64,000 bases of DNA. Origin: Vibrio ishigakensis. Lineage in GTDB: Bacteria > Pseudomonadota > Gammaproteobacteria > Enterobacterales > Vibrionaceae. A model generated the notes under the pieces. The model was not told the DNA's origin and made no database searches. It saw only the letters and a list, made by a program, of their open reading frames with translations. The stretch is taken from the NCBI RefSeq assembly GCF_024347675.1, contig NZ_AP024881.1, positions 1,612,001 to 1,676,000 of the forward strand, given 5' to 3'. Made by a program: the position numbers and the translations under genes. This document shows positions 20,032-29,730 of this stretch, piece after piece (position 1 is the stretch's first letter; each line of letters opens with the position of its first letter).

Positions 20032-21348
20032 TTAGTTCAGTGCAACAACCAGCTCTCGGAACTCTGGCTTGTTACGTAACTGTCCACTGCCCTCTTGGAT
20101 TATTTGATCCACCACCTCATCATCTAGCGAAAGATCAGTCACCACCTGGTTAAACAAATGACGCTTATTCAAGTTGGCAGTGCTTTGGAAATTAACCTCT
20201 ATAAAATGAGGAACAACCTCGACTTGATCTGATGATGCCTCCTCTGCCCACCTCTCCATCGACTTCTTAAACAGATCTTTGGTGGCATCGTTATATCTAT
20301 GAAGTTGAATATCTGTAACCGACTGCAGTGTTTGCTCAATAGTAGGCACATCAGCGCTGAAACCAATGGAGTCATCAGGGTTGGTTGAAGCATCTACAGA
20401 AATCACGATCACATGATGTGGAGTCACTGAGGGCTGAAAGTGGGCAAACTTATGGATCTGACCAAGCTCCAACAGATCATAGATGGCCAATAGACCTAGG
20501 TTATCTGTAATACCGCCATCCACTAGATGGATATACTTGTTCTTCTCTTTATCCGAATACTCGCCTATCTCCCGCATGGTTTGCTGCGACTGATAAGAAA
20601 GGCTGGAGACATTCTCAGGAAGATGTTGTTCATACGCGTCCTGCTGGCAACCGCCCAAGTTTTCAAGCACGACAGGTTCAAACAACACAGGCACAGCCGC
20701 AGAGGCAGCGACGGCCTTTGACACAGGATAAGATTCTGCATCTGAGCAGATCAGTCCAAAGTACTCTTGAATGAACGAGAAACGAAGACCTGTCGTGATG
20801 TCCGATGCATTGATAATGATCCTTGGTCCATGCTCTGACTGCATATCACCTAAGGTCGCATCACCAAACAACTGCTCTTGATAGTATTGGCTTGCACTCT
20901 CCGTGCGCCCCCAACTCGAGAGCCAGTGCGATGGACTAAGGAAGCGTGACACCAATGCATCTTTGACATTCATGTAGAGAAAATCTTCCTTATAGTCTTG
21001 AAAGATTTGGTCTCCATAAACGCCGTAGTATGCCGATGTAAAACTGCCACCCGAGACCGAGCTAATAACATCCACCTCGTCCAGCAGGCGTTTCTTCTCG
21101 CCGTTGATCTCTATCTCAGTGCGCTTGAGCTCTTCCAATACTCCATAAGAGAGAGCCGCTGCTCGAGTACCGCCACCAGAAAATGCCAATATAACGGTAA
21201 CGTCATTTTCTGGGTTCAGTGCAACTTTCGGAATAGATGTTTTATCGGAAAAATCGGTATCCTTGAAGGTATTCGCAGGCTGATTAACCGTTGCACAGCC
21301 TGATAGGAAGCCGATTAAAAACAGTAGTTTAAGTACTCGGTCAATCAT
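20032..21348 (-). CDS. Patatin-like phospholipase, lipoprotein
   Basis: The 438-residue protein carries a lipobox (LIGFLSGC, Cys18), so it is probably membrane-anchored. The patatin fold shows the oxyanion glycine loop AFSGGGTRAAALSYG, the nucleophile elbow SSVSGGSFTSAYYG (serine in S-x-S-G-G) and the catalytic Asp in VDGGITDNLGLLAIYDLL. A Ser/Asp dyad hydrolysing phospholipid or other acyl esters is expected from the family. GAGGGTGATG precedes the ATG. It follows gltS after 16 bases and belongs to the same transcript. It is the first of two phospholipases in this block, the other being pldA. Confidence 0.85.
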   Translation of the reverse strand: MIDRVLKLLFLIGFLSGCATVNQPANTFKDTDFSDKTSIPKVALNPENDVTVILAFSGGGTRAAALSYGVLEELKRTEIEINGEKKRLLDEVDVISSVSGGSFTSAYYGVYGDQIFQDYKEDFLYMNVKDALVSRFLSPSHWLSSWGRTESASQYYQEQLFGDATLGDMQSEHGPRIIINASDITTGLRFSFIQEYFGLICSDAESYPVSKAVAASAAVPVLFEPVVLENLGGCQQDAYEQHLPENVSSLSYQSQQTMREIGEYSDKEKNKYIHLVDGGITDNLGLLAIYDLLELGQIHKFAHFQPSVTPHHVIVISVDASTNPDDSIGFSADVPTIEQTLQSVTDIQLHRYNDATKDLFKKSMERWAEEASSDQVEVVPHFIEVNFQSTANLNKRHLFNQVVTDLSLDDEVVDQIIQEGSGQLRNKPEFRELVVALN

Positions 21349-21364
21349 CTACATCACCCTCAGG

Positions 21365-22585
21365 TTACATCATGCCCATAAAGTAAGGGATGATCAGTGC
21401 GTTCGCTAAATCGATAAAGAAAGCACACACTAATGGCACTACAATAAACGCTTGAGCTGAATAGCCGTATTTTTGACTCACAGCAGACATATTCGCCATT
21501 GCCGTTGGTGTAGAACCTAGCGAGATACCACCAAAACCCGCACACACAACCGCTGCATCATAGGTTTTACCCATGGCAGGGAACACAACAAAGATGTTAA
21601 TTACGACAGCCAGCAGCAATTGCATCGCTAGAATAGCGAAGATAGGTCCTGCAAGATCAATGAGCGTCCAAAGTTGCATGCTCATTAACGACATTGCTAA
21701 GAAGGTGCCTAACGCGATATCTGCAATCAGATCCACCGCAGCAGTTCGTGTTGGCCATTTCGTACCAGTAATACGCGGGTAAGATTGCGGAATAAGGTTG
21801 GTAATTACGATGCCAGCAAACAAGCATGAGACAAACAGAGGCAATTGCAGGCCTGTTTGACTGATTGCTTCATTCAGAAGTACGCCCACCACAATACACA
21901 CATGGATCGCGAGAACAGCATCAAGGAAATCAAAAGAAGTGAGCTTTTCTACTGCCTTCTTTCCCTCGTCTTGCTTAGAGGTATCAATTTCAGATGCCAC
22001 CAAGCTATGTCTCTTAATAAGAAACTTAGCAATGGGTCCACCCATCAAGCTTGCTAAGATAAGACCGAAAGTGGCACTAGCAATACCTATCTCCATTGCA
22101 CTTTCGAGTCCAAACTCATCCGCGACTTTAGGCGCCCAGGCGATAGCGGTACCGTGACCACCAATCAGTGAGATACTGCCACTGAGTAGACCAAACACTG
22201 GTTCTAGACCAAATGCAGAAGCCACAGAGATTCCCACCACATTTTGCATTAACATGAAGAAGATGGTTACGACCAGAAGGATGACAAGTGGCTTGCCCCC
22301 TTTAAGTAGATCTTTCAGGCTTGCGTTTATGCCTATAGTGGTAAAAAAGTACACCAAGAGCACGTCACGTGCGGTCAGATCAAAAGTCACTTCTACCGAG
22401 GTCAATGCATATACCAGCGCTAGCAATACTGAGACCAAGATGCCCCCTGATACTGGTTCAGGGATGCTGAACTCCTTCAAGAAGCCTATGGTTTGGTTGA
22501 GCCTTCGGCCGATAAAAAGCACCACTATGCCCATAGTCACGGCAAAAAAGGAGCTCATGTGAAGAATGTTGTTGTCGAAATCCAT
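21365..22585 (-). CDS. gltS: Sodium/glutamate symporter GltS
   Basis: At 406 residues it matches E. coli GltS (401). About ten to twelve membrane helices and the repeated family motifs are visible: FSIPEPVSGGILVS in the first half, SGSISLIGGHGTAIAWAP in the middle and GFGGISLGSTPTAMANMSAV in the second half. It imports L- or D-glutamate with Na+. TAGGAC lies eight bases before the ATG. The patatin-like lipoprotein follows 16 bases later. With NhaD next door, this makes two sodium-coupled transporters in the block. No TACYAGT motif is seen just upstream. Confidence 0.93.
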   Translation of the reverse strand: MDFDNNILHMSSFFAVTMGIVVLFIGRRLNQTIGFLKEFSIPEPVSGGILVSVLLALVYALTSVEVTFDLTARDVLLVYFFTTIGINASLKDLLKGGKPLVILLVVTIFFMLMQNVVGISVASAFGLEPVFGLLSGSISLIGGHGTAIAWAPKVADEFGLESAMEIGIASATFGLILASLMGGPIAKFLIKRHSLVASEIDTSKQDEGKKAVEKLTSFDFLDAVLAIHVCIVVGVLLNEAISQTGLQLPLFVSCLFAGIVITNLIPQSYPRITGTKWPTRTAAVDLIADIALGTFLAMSLMSMQLWTLIDLAGPIFAILAMQLLLAVVINIFVVFPAMGKTYDAAVVCAGFGGISLGSTPTAMANMSAVSQKYGYSAQAFIVVPLVCAFFIDLANALIIPYFMGMM

Positions 22586-22630
22586 AACTGTCCTACCATT
22601 TATTGATTGTAAAAGTTGAAGAAGTTGTTT

Positions 22631-24118
22631 TTAGTTCTTTGCAAGCTCTGGGTTAACTTCCCAGTTGCCGCCAAGAGCTTTATGTAGGCCAACAACGACT
22701 TGTGATGATTGAAGGTTGGCAGCAATCTCACGGTCTTTGACTAGGTTTTGTTGACGCTGTGCATCTAACACCGTCATATAATCCACTAAGCCAGCTTTAT
22801 AGAGAGACTCAGCTTTTGCCAGAGTACTATCTGCTTGCTCGCGAGTTTCATGAGTGAGCGCTTCTAACTCCTGGCTCGAACCGTAGGCATAAAGCAGTGT
22901 TTCTACTTCAGTAATGGCGGTATTTACCGACTGCTCATAGGAAAGAACAGCAGTCTTAAAGCGGCTTTCCTGCAGTTCGACTAGAGCATCTGAGCGACCA
23001 CCATCAAATACAGTCCAGCTCACGCCGACACCCGCAACCCAAGCTGCGGAATCGCTGCTAAACAGGTCGCTAAAGTCACCGGCGAGCACGCCTGGGCTCC
23101 CCGTCAGGTAGAATTTCGGATATTTGTTGGCAACTGCCGCACCCACATCTGCGTTAATAGCGGCCATTTCACGCTCAGCTAGAGCGATATCAGGACGGTT
23201 TTGCAATACTTCCGATGGCATACCGATCGGCACGACACCACGGTAGTTTGGCATTGGCTGTGCCCCCTCCAGCAGAAGGTTCATCTCAGCAGAGGTCTTA
23301 CCCATAAGGATTGCAAGACGCTGTTTGTGCACATTCATCGCAATATCAAGCTGAGGCACAATTGACTTGGTCATTGAAAGCGCAGCTCGAGCTTGAGCAA
23401 GATCCATCTCTGAGCCATATCCACTTTTAACAACACTTTTCACAAGCTCAAGGGTCTGCTCTTGAGACTGAATTGTCTCTTTTGCTAGTTCCTTGCGCTG
23501 CTCTGCTCCGCGATACTGCAGATAGTTGTGAATCACATCTGCGGTGATCAATGTGGTCATGCCCTGCTTCACAATTTCTGCCTGCTGGGCTCGGATTTCC
23601 GCAGACTCTGCCTGATAACCCAAGCGATTAAAGACATCCGCTTCCCAAGTGATATTTGCGCTCAATGTTGCAAACTCATATTGGTTATCAATCAGAGCAT
23701 CACCTCCAGTAAGGGCGCTCACCTGAGGCCCCAATCCACCAGGAGTAACCAGTGGACCCGCGAGCGGGTCGTTCTCACTGATTTGATAGCTAGTAGCCCC
23801 AGCTTGGAGACTAACCGTTGGAACCTTGAATGACTCGATAGCTCTTTGATAAGCCTGTGCCGCCTTGATACGTTCAGCCGCTATTTTCAAAGCGATATTT
23901 TGCGTTTGCGCCTCATTAACCAGTTGGTTTAGCTTCTGATCTTCAAACGCTAACCACCACTGTGACTGCTTGATCTGTTGTGTGGCATCAACACCTTCTA
24001 CTTGGCTGTATAGGAACTCATTACCTACCTCACTTTGAGGAGCTTGATAATCAGGGCCCACTGCGCAACCGGCTAGAATCATCGACAAAACAATTGGCGT
24101 CAGTTTGTTAAATTTCAT
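22631..24118 (-). CDS. RND efflux outer-membrane channel lipoprotein (OprM/NodT family)
   Basis: The 495-residue protein begins with a lipobox (MILAGC, Cys18), followed by GPDYQAPQ, which is characteristic of OprM-type outer-membrane factors. Two outer-membrane-efflux repeats with long periplasmic helices follow; the conserved segments include NRPDIALAEREMAAINADVG and GLVDYMTVLDAQRQ. It forms the trimeric exit duct for the pump encoded just upstream. Its start overlaps the pump gene's end by 11 bases, so it is the third gene of the adaptor-pump-channel operon. Confidence 0.93.
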   Translation of the reverse strand: MKFNKLTPIVLSMILAGCAVGPDYQAPQSEVGNEFLYSQVEGVDATQQIKQSQWWLAFEDQKLNQLVNEAQTQNIALKIAAERIKAAQAYQRAIESFKVPTVSLQAGATSYQISENDPLAGPLVTPGGLGPQVSALTGGDALIDNQYEFATLSANITWEADVFNRLGYQAESAEIRAQQAEIVKQGMTTLITADVIHNYLQYRGAEQRKELAKETIQSQEQTLELVKSVVKSGYGSEMDLAQARAALSMTKSIVPQLDIAMNVHKQRLAILMGKTSAEMNLLLEGAQPMPNYRGVVPIGMPSEVLQNRPDIALAEREMAAINADVGAAVANKYPKFYLTGSPGVLAGDFSDLFSSDSAAWVAGVGVSWTVFDGGRSDALVELQESRFKTAVLSYEQSVNTAITEVETLLYAYGSSQELEALTHETREQADSTLAKAESLYKAGLVDYMTVLDAQRQQNLVKDREIAANLQSSQVVVGLHKALGGNWEVNPELAKN

Positions 24119-27100
24119 AATTCATTTCCTCGGTTGAAAGTGATACTTCAGTAACTTCTTGCTGTCCTTCTTCGTTTTGATAAAACAGCTTGTATAGTGC
24201 TGGCATTACGAACAAAGAAAGGAAGGTTGCGGCCGCGAGGCCCCCGATGATGGTCGCAGCCATCTGGTCAAACAGTAGGTCAGACATGAGAGGCACCATA
24301 CCCAGCATTGTGGTTAGTGCACCCATGGAGATGGCCATGGTACGGTTCATGGTCGCCTCTTTAATGGCGTCAGATAAATTCGCGCCATTGCTTCGTTCCA
24401 ACTCAATCTGGTCAATCAAGACAATGCCATTTTTGATGATCATGCCCGATAAGCAGATAAGTCCCACCAGTGCCATAAAGCCAAATGCTTTGTCTGCAAT
24501 CAGCAGCATTGCCACCACACCGGTCAGTGCTAGAGGTACGGTGCCAAAGATGATTACTGGCTGCTTAAAGCCGTTAAACATAGCGACCATGATGATAACC
24601 ATCACAAGCATCGCAGCTGGCAGATTAGACAAGGTATCTACGATTGCCTTGTTTTCGTCATAGTACTCACCGCCCCACTTCAGCTCATAGCCGTATGGAA
24701 GTTCGATAGACTCAATCGCTTCGCGGCTGTATTCACGCGCTAGCGCAACGGTAGTACCTTTAACGCCCGCCTGTACTGTGATGGTTGGCACTCGGTCACG
24801 ACGCCAGATCATTGACTCCTCTGTATCAAAATCAAAACCATCGACAACCTGTCCCAGAGGCACAGAGTGAATACCAATCAGTGATTGGACTGGAATGGTA
24901 TCTAGGTCAGCCAGGGTCACATCGATGCCACGAACTTGGATTGGGATAAGCTCATCTTTTTGCTTCATCTGACTAATAGGGAAGCCTTCAGAAGCACGCT
25001 TCAGAGCTAGCGAGATATCAGTACGGTTAATACCAGCACGACGTGCTTGCTCCTCATTTATGATCGGTTTGATAACCTTGCTCTCTTGTCTCCAATCGTC
25101 ACGAATGTATTTGGCATATGGGTTTTGCTCTAAGATATCTTGCGCTTGGCGAGATAGCTGTTCTAGTACCACAGGGTCAGGGCCGCTAAAGCGCGCCTCG
25201 ATGCTGTACTTATCTGATGTCGCCAGTTTTAGTGCTCTAAAGCGAGGCTCAGCCTGCGGGAATTCCTGCTTTAACCACACATCACCACGTTCAACCAATG
25301 TCGCAATTGATGCATAGTCTTCAGTGTTGATAAGGATCTGCCCGTAGGCTGGGTCAAACGGTTCTGGCTCTACGGTTACTGAGAAGCGAGGTGCACTTGC
25401 GCCGACATAGGTGGCAAAGTTATCTACCTCAGGTTGCTCCAGTAGCCAAGCTTCAATCTTGCGCATATCGGCTGATGTTTTCTCAATCTGAGCTCCGTTT
25501 GGTAGCCAGTAATCAAGAAACACGATCGCGCGGTCAGAAGTTGGCATAAACACTACTCGAACCTGTGGGATAAGGGCTATCGTCAGAGCAATCAGTGGGA
25601 GCACAGCCACTAGGCCTTTCTTTGGATTGTCTACCATCCAACTTACCGCACTGCGAAAACCTGCTGCGAACTTAGACTCTTTCTGTTCTTCACCCTGCGC
25701 TGCTGGCTTGATGAAGTACCAACACATCAGAACTGTAACCGTTACCGCCACAATCCAAGAGAACAGCAGAGATGACATCATGATCTGAGGTACTGACTCG
25801 GAGAACTCTGACGCATCCGTATTAGACAGGATTACCGGCAAAGTACCCATGGCCGCAATAACTGTAGCGGCAAGCAGTGGTAAGGCTGTTTCTTTTACCG
25901 CGTCGATCCCCGCTTTAGTGCGCTCTACACCTTTGTTTAGTTTCACGATGAATAGGTCAACAATCACGATGGCATTATCCACCAGCATGCCTAGCGCTAG
26001 GATGAAGGTACCTAGAGATACACGTTGCAGGTCAATGCCCATCACATTCATAAACACAAGGGTAATTAGGATGGTGATAAGAAGACTTGAACCCACAATC
26101 AATGCGCTCTTCATCCCCATGAAGACCCAAAGTACTGCCACAACAATTAGGACACTTTCAAGAAGGTTACTTACAAAGTTGTTGATTGATTTAGTCACTT
26201 CATCTGGCTGGAATGCGATATCTTGGATATCTACACCCAAAGGCAAGGTTTGCTCAAAGTCATCGATGGTTTGACGCAAGGTGTCGCCAAGAGATACAAC
26301 GTTCACTCCATCTACTGGGCTTACGGCTAAAGTAATCGCGTTCTTACCGTTGTAGCGGCTCTGGCTAAGCACTGGCTCTTGATAATCTAGAGTAATGTCA
26401 GCAATGTCACCAAGACGGATTAGACCGGTACTTAGGTCACCAACACCCCCTTTGATTACGAAGTTGGCGATATCATTAACCGACTGGAACTCACTGTTTT
26501 GTTCAACTCGAACACGTTCGATACCGGCTTTAAATCGGCCTGCATCATAAATGGCATTTTGGCTGTTTAGTTGGCTAATAACCTGAGCGGCAGAAAGCTG
26601 ATAACGAGCAAGACGCTCTTCCGGAAGGTCGATATTCACGACTTGTTGTTGCACACCGTGAAGCTCAATCTTTTTGATACCTTTCACCGCTTTAAGACGA
26701 CGCTGTAGCTCTTGGGCATAGTCTTTAAGCTGAGCCATCGGGATGTCATCACTGGTTATCGCAAATAACATACCGTACACCTCAGAAAACTCGTCCTGAA
26801 CTATGCTCACTTGAGCCGTAGGTGGCAGCAGTAACTTTCCATCATTCACCTTACGGCGTAACAAATCCCATTGTTGTGGCAATTCAGATGAAGTAGTTGT
26901 CTCTGCAAGGTCGACAAAGATCATCGACATACCAGGTTTAGATAAAGAGCGGAGCTCATCTAGGGTTGCCATCTCTTGAAGTTTGGTCTCTATCTTATCC
27001 GTTACCTGCTCTTCAACCTCTTTGGCTGATGCACCAGGATACAGAGTGACTACAACTGCACTTTTTACTGTAAAGGTGGGGTCTTCTAGCTTACCCAGTT

Positions 27101-27191
27101 TAAAATAAGAGGCGATACCGGCAATCACGCACAGCACGGTAAAAAAGGCGACAAAGGTTCTTTGTCTAATGGCGAATTCTGCAAGATTCAT
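24108..27191 (-). CDS. RND multidrug efflux pump inner-membrane subunit (AcrB family)
   Basis: At 1027 residues it has the duplicated RND layout: 12 helices and two large periplasmic loops. Visible are an N-terminal helix (RTFVAFFTVLCVIAGIASYF), LGKLEDPTF, the TM4 proton-relay aspartates in LGMLVDNAIVIVD, and GMIIKNGIVLIDQIE in the second half. It exports drugs or other amphiphilic compounds in exchange for protons. A gap of 9 bases separates it from the adaptor gene. The natural substrate is unknown. Its setting among lipid enzymes and SBP-domain sensor kinases hints at envelope-active compounds, which is inference. Confidence 0.93.
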   Translation of the reverse strand: MNLAEFAIRQRTFVAFFTVLCVIAGIASYFKLGKLEDPTFTVKSAVVVTLYPGASAKEVEEQVTDKIETKLQEMATLDELRSLSKPGMSMIFVDLAETTTSSELPQQWDLLRRKVNDGKLLLPPTAQVSIVQDEFSEVYGMLFAITSDDIPMAQLKDYAQELQRRLKAVKGIKKIELHGVQQQVVNIDLPEERLARYQLSAAQVISQLNSQNAIYDAGRFKAGIERVRVEQNSEFQSVNDIANFVIKGGVGDLSTGLIRLGDIADITLDYQEPVLSQSRYNGKNAITLAVSPVDGVNVVSLGDTLRQTIDDFEQTLPLGVDIQDIAFQPDEVTKSINNFVSNLLESVLIVVAVLWVFMGMKSALIVGSSLLITILITLVFMNVMGIDLQRVSLGTFILALGMLVDNAIVIVDLFIVKLNKGVERTKAGIDAVKETALPLLAATVIAAMGTLPVILSNTDASEFSESVPQIMMSSLLFSWIVAVTVTVLMCWYFIKPAAQGEEQKESKFAAGFRSAVSWMVDNPKKGLVAVLPLIALTIALIPQVRVVFMPTSDRAIVFLDYWLPNGAQIEKTSADMRKIEAWLLEQPEVDNFATYVGASAPRFSVTVEPEPFDPAYGQILINTEDYASIATLVERGDVWLKQEFPQAEPRFRALKLATSDKYSIEARFSGPDPVVLEQLSRQAQDILEQNPYAKYIRDDWRQESKVIKPIINEEQARRAGINRTDISLALKRASEGFPISQMKQKDELIPIQVRGIDVTLADLDTIPVQSLIGIHSVPLGQVVDGFDFDTEESMIWRRDRVPTITVQAGVKGTTVALAREYSREAIESIELPYGYELKWGGEYYDENKAIVDTLSNLPAAMLVMVIIMVAMFNGFKQPVIIFGTVPLALTGVVAMLLIADKAFGFMALVGLICLSGMIIKNGIVLIDQIELERSNGANLSDAIKEATMNRTMAISMGALTTMLGMVPLMSDLLFDQMAATIIGGLAAATFLSLFVMPALYKLFYQNEEGQQEVTEVSLSTEEMNYEI

Positions 27192-27200
27192 AATTGCCTC

Positions 27201-28289
27201 CTAGTTAGCTGAGTACATTTCAATAAGCTCACCTACTTCTTGGTTCGCTTTTAAAAATCCAACCCCTGAGGTGATCACCTTGTCACCGTTTACTAGGGCT
27301 CCTGATACACACACATCGTTTCCACGAAGGCGCTCAACGTGCACTGGCGTTGGGACGGCTCTGTGGTCTTGAACCAAGAACACACTATGCTTGCTGTTGT
27401 GTTTGGTTACAGACCCATAAGGCAAACAGTGCACATCAGCCTTGGTGCTAAAATCGGCTTCGACTACCACGGCTTTACCTGGTAAAGCAGGAATATTGGC
27501 TTGGTCAATTTGAAACACAACGCTGTAGGTTTGTTTGATTGGATGAGGAACAGTACCGATTTCACGAGCAAACGCAGTGAATGACTGATTGGCATCTTGC
27601 CAAGTTACATTTACTGACTGACCATACTTAAACTGCTGAATCAGGCTCTCCGGCACATCTACCACAGCCTCTAGTTGAGATAGTTTGTGTACCTGAAATA
27701 CTGGGATACCCGGTAAGATTTGCTCATACTCTTCACTTTTTTGCTGGCCAACAACGCCATCAAATGGGGCCCTCAGAGTGGTGTAGCGAATCGCATCTTC
27801 TGCCTTGATGATGTTCTGCTTCACTACTTCAACTGCAGCACGAGCTCGCTCATAGCCGCTGCGAGCACGGTCAAGATTAACCTTGGCTATCGCATTTTCT
27901 GAGATAGCTTGCTTCACACGACGCAACTCTGACTCTGCTAATCGCTTAGCCGATTCTGCTTCTGATAAACGAGCTTCAAGCTCGATTAAGGCTACTTGAT
28001 AATCATGGGCATCAAGTTGAGCTAACTTGTCACCCTTCTTAACTTGGTCTCCAGGCGAAACGTAAATGGCTTCAATAGTGCCTGGCACACGAAAAGAAAC
28101 ATGAGCCTCATATACCGACTCCAAGCGACCGGCAAAGATCTGTTGGAAATCACCTTGGTAGTCGCCTAACTCAATTACATTTACCGGACGCGGTGATTTA
28201 TCTACAACCTCTGCAGGTTGTTCACTGCATCCTGCTAGTGCAGTAGCGACACTCAAGGCTATAAGGGCATTGGTAGATTGAAGTTTCAT
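27201..28289 (-). CDS. RND periplasmic adaptor (membrane-fusion) lipoprotein
   Basis: I place the start at ATG 28289 (362 residues) because TAAGGA lies eight bases upstream. The signal ends in a lipobox (ATALAGC, Cys20). Then come a barrel-sandwich lipoyl segment (VSFRVPGTIEAIYVSPGDQVKKGD in parts), an alpha-helical hairpin (about residues 90-160), and beta-barrel and membrane-proximal domains. It couples the AcrB-like pump to the outer-membrane channel. First gene of the operon; the upstream 28290-28520 region is dense in the TACYAGT motif. Confidence 0.92.
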   Translation of the reverse strand: MKLQSTNALIALSVATALAGCSEQPAEVVDKSPRPVNVIELGDYQGDFQQIFAGRLESVYEAHVSFRVPGTIEAIYVSPGDQVKKGDKLAQLDAHDYQVALIELEARLSEAESAKRLAESELRRVKQAISENAIAKVNLDRARSGYERARAAVEVVKQNIIKAEDAIRYTTLRAPFDGVVGQQKSEEYEQILPGIPVFQVHKLSQLEAVVDVPESLIQQFKYGQSVNVTWQDANQSFTAFAREIGTVPHPIKQTYSVVFQIDQANIPALPGKAVVVEADFSTKADVHCLPYGSVTKHNSKHSVFLVQDHRAVPTPVHVERLRGNDVCVSGALVNGDKVITSGVGFLKANQEVGELIEMYSAN

Positions 28290-28420
28290 AGAATTATCCT
28301 TACTTAATGGTGGCATTACTGTTTAAGCGAACACCGGATTCATTTTTAAAAGAAAAGTTCATTTCTTTTTTCAAGTAATATAATTCTGGTTCAGGAGTGG
28401 GCATTTCGAACCTGTGATAC

Positions 28421-28516
28421 TTACCAGTGGATAATGTAATATTTACTAGTAAAGGCTGGGAAATTTACTAGGTTTCCCTAGCAAATTTCACCAGCCTTTT
28501 ATTAACACTAGTTAAA
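28421..28516. promoter_or_regulatory. Motif cluster upstream of the RND operon
   Basis: Five related sites lie within 96 bp: TTACCAGT (28421-28428), the perfect 12-bp palindrome TTTACTAGTAAA (28442-28453), TTTACTAGG (28464-28472), CTAGCAAA (28478-28485) and ACTAGTTAAA (28507-28516). They are 130-230 bases upstream of the adaptor gene's ATG. This is the densest cluster of the motif in the window. Confidence 0.5.
28451..28500. terminator. Long near-perfect hairpin between pldA and the RND operon
   Basis: AAAGGCTGG...CCAGCCTTT forms the base of a stem of about 22 bp, interrupted by one bulge and one mismatch, with a short TTT loop. The plus-strand side ends in TTTT. It may be a second terminator or a binding structure; its stem contains two of the motif copies. 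Confidence 0.45.
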
Positions 28517-28520
28517 GTAT

Positions 28521-28554
28521 AAAACCACACTAACAATTAAATTTATTAGTGTGG
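28521..28554 (-). terminator. Intrinsic terminator after pldA
   Basis: Stem CCACACTAA (28525-28533) and TTAGTGTGG (28546-28554). Read on the minus strand it is followed by TTTTATAC, as expected for the end of the pldA transcript. Confidence 0.7.
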
Positions 28555-28566
28555 CTCAATAATTTT

Positions 28567-29463
28567 CTATATTGGATCAGTTAAGGCCAACCCTATTCCC
28601 CAACGTCGCTGAGAATGATTATAATCAATTAAAGACTCTCCATATCCGTCAGTGTATTGAATATATCCTCTTAAACGCTTCCATATTGGAAAAGTTACTC
28701 CAAGCTCTATAAATCCTTTGTGTGTGGCAAGATTATTACGCGCCGTACCAAAGACTTTGACCTTGTTAAATCTATAGGCTGCAGTTACCTCAAAATGCCC
28801 CATGTAATCCTCAATATCTGGATTATCATCATCTTCAGCATCCTCTTCCAATCTTAGCCAAGGCCTGAATCCCACTGCCCAATCATCACTTTCCCATAGT
28901 CCTACTAGATAAGCTCGGTTCCAGCTGCGAGATAAAGGTTGACTGCGTCCATTGGACTGATGCTCTACCCCCACACCCCAGCCAAAATTACTGTCAAACG
29001 GCTTCCACTCTGTTGGAGCTAGATAGAAGAATTCCGGTTGATAATTGGTCTCACGAAACGGAGCAGAGATGTTTTCCGAGTAGATCTGCCACCATGATTG
29101 GGCAGTAAAACCAAAGTAAAGAGCATCCCCCTCGACAAGAAGATCACCATAGTTTAGTGGTACCTTAATACTGAGTTGTATCTTGGCTTCTTGATCCTCA
29201 AAATTCTCTTGCCAATCTGGGTTGCTCCCATAAGCACCTGTGTTGATCGAATCAGTCTGAGTAAATGGCAGAATGTAGTTCATCTTATGTGGCGTCAGAA
29301 CAAATGGATTGTCTTGGGTATCCTGCTCGTATTTGATGCGCTGCTCAGTCATGGATAAAGACGACTCATCTTTGTCGTGTTCTGAACTCTCATAAGCAAA
29401 AGATGAAAAAGAGAACGGAGCCACGATAAGGCAATATAGCAAGCTTTCCTTTATAACTTTCAT
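28567..29463 (-). CDS. pldA: Outer-membrane phospholipase A
   Basis: From ATG 29463, with TGAGGT six bases upstream, the protein is 298 residues and starts with a signal peptide (APFSFSSFA). A periplasmic N-terminal segment leads to a 12-stranded barrel. The catalytic signature is intact: the VEHQSNGRSQPLSRSWNR segment holds the His, Ser and Asn of OMPLA. It hydrolyses sn-1 and sn-2 acyl chains of phospholipids that reach the outer leaflet, with calcium-dependent dimerisation (E. coli knowledge). It is divergent from the barrel gene at 29731, with a motif-rich spacer between them. Confidence 0.93.
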   Translation of the reverse strand: MKVIKESLLYCLIVAPFSFSSFAYESSEHDKDESSLSMTEQRIKYEQDTQDNPFVLTPHKMNYILPFTQTDSINTGAYGSNPDWQENFEDQEAKIQLSIKVPLNYGDLLVEGDALYFGFTAQSWWQIYSENISAPFRETNYQPEFFYLAPTEWKPFDSNFGWGVGVEHQSNGRSQPLSRSWNRAYLVGLWESDDWAVGFRPWLRLEEDAEDDDNPDIEDYMGHFEVTAAYRFNKVKVFGTARNNLATHKGFIELGVTFPIWKRLRGYIQYTDGYGESLIDYNHSQRRWGIGLALTDPI

Positions 29464-29526
29464 TTTAACCTCAGACCTATCCATAAAAACATTATTAAAT
29501 AATCCACTTATATTAGGTCTAAAGCC

Positions 29527-29629
29527 ACTGGTAAAATTACCTGTTCAGAATTTAAAATTTACCTACTGAAAATTTGCCAATGACTGACTGGTATATCTCA
29601 CTATCTGATCTAGTAAATACCCTAGTTAA
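29527..29629. promoter_or_regulatory. Motif cluster between divergent pldA and the outer-membrane barrel gene
   Basis: Matches are ACTGGTA-AAAT-TACCTGT (29527-29544, an inverted pair with 4-base spacer), TTTACCTACT (29558-29567), ACTGGTATA (29587-29595), and CTAGTAAAT followed by CCTAGTTAA (29610-29629). Sites sit 65-165 bases from the pldA start and 100-200 from the barrel gene, so one regulator could act on both promoters. Confidence 0.45.
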
Positions 29630-29730
29630 TTATCCATTAAAAAATATAAATAATTACCACATCAAAACGAAGCAATATAAATGCTCACCTTGATACAAAA
29701 ATATTAACTATCTTTTATAGGAATCTAAAT

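Noticed and set aside
24190..24663. 157-codon open frame antisense to the RND pump gene
   Set aside because: Frame is a by-product of the codon pattern of the pump gene, which is a complete family member.
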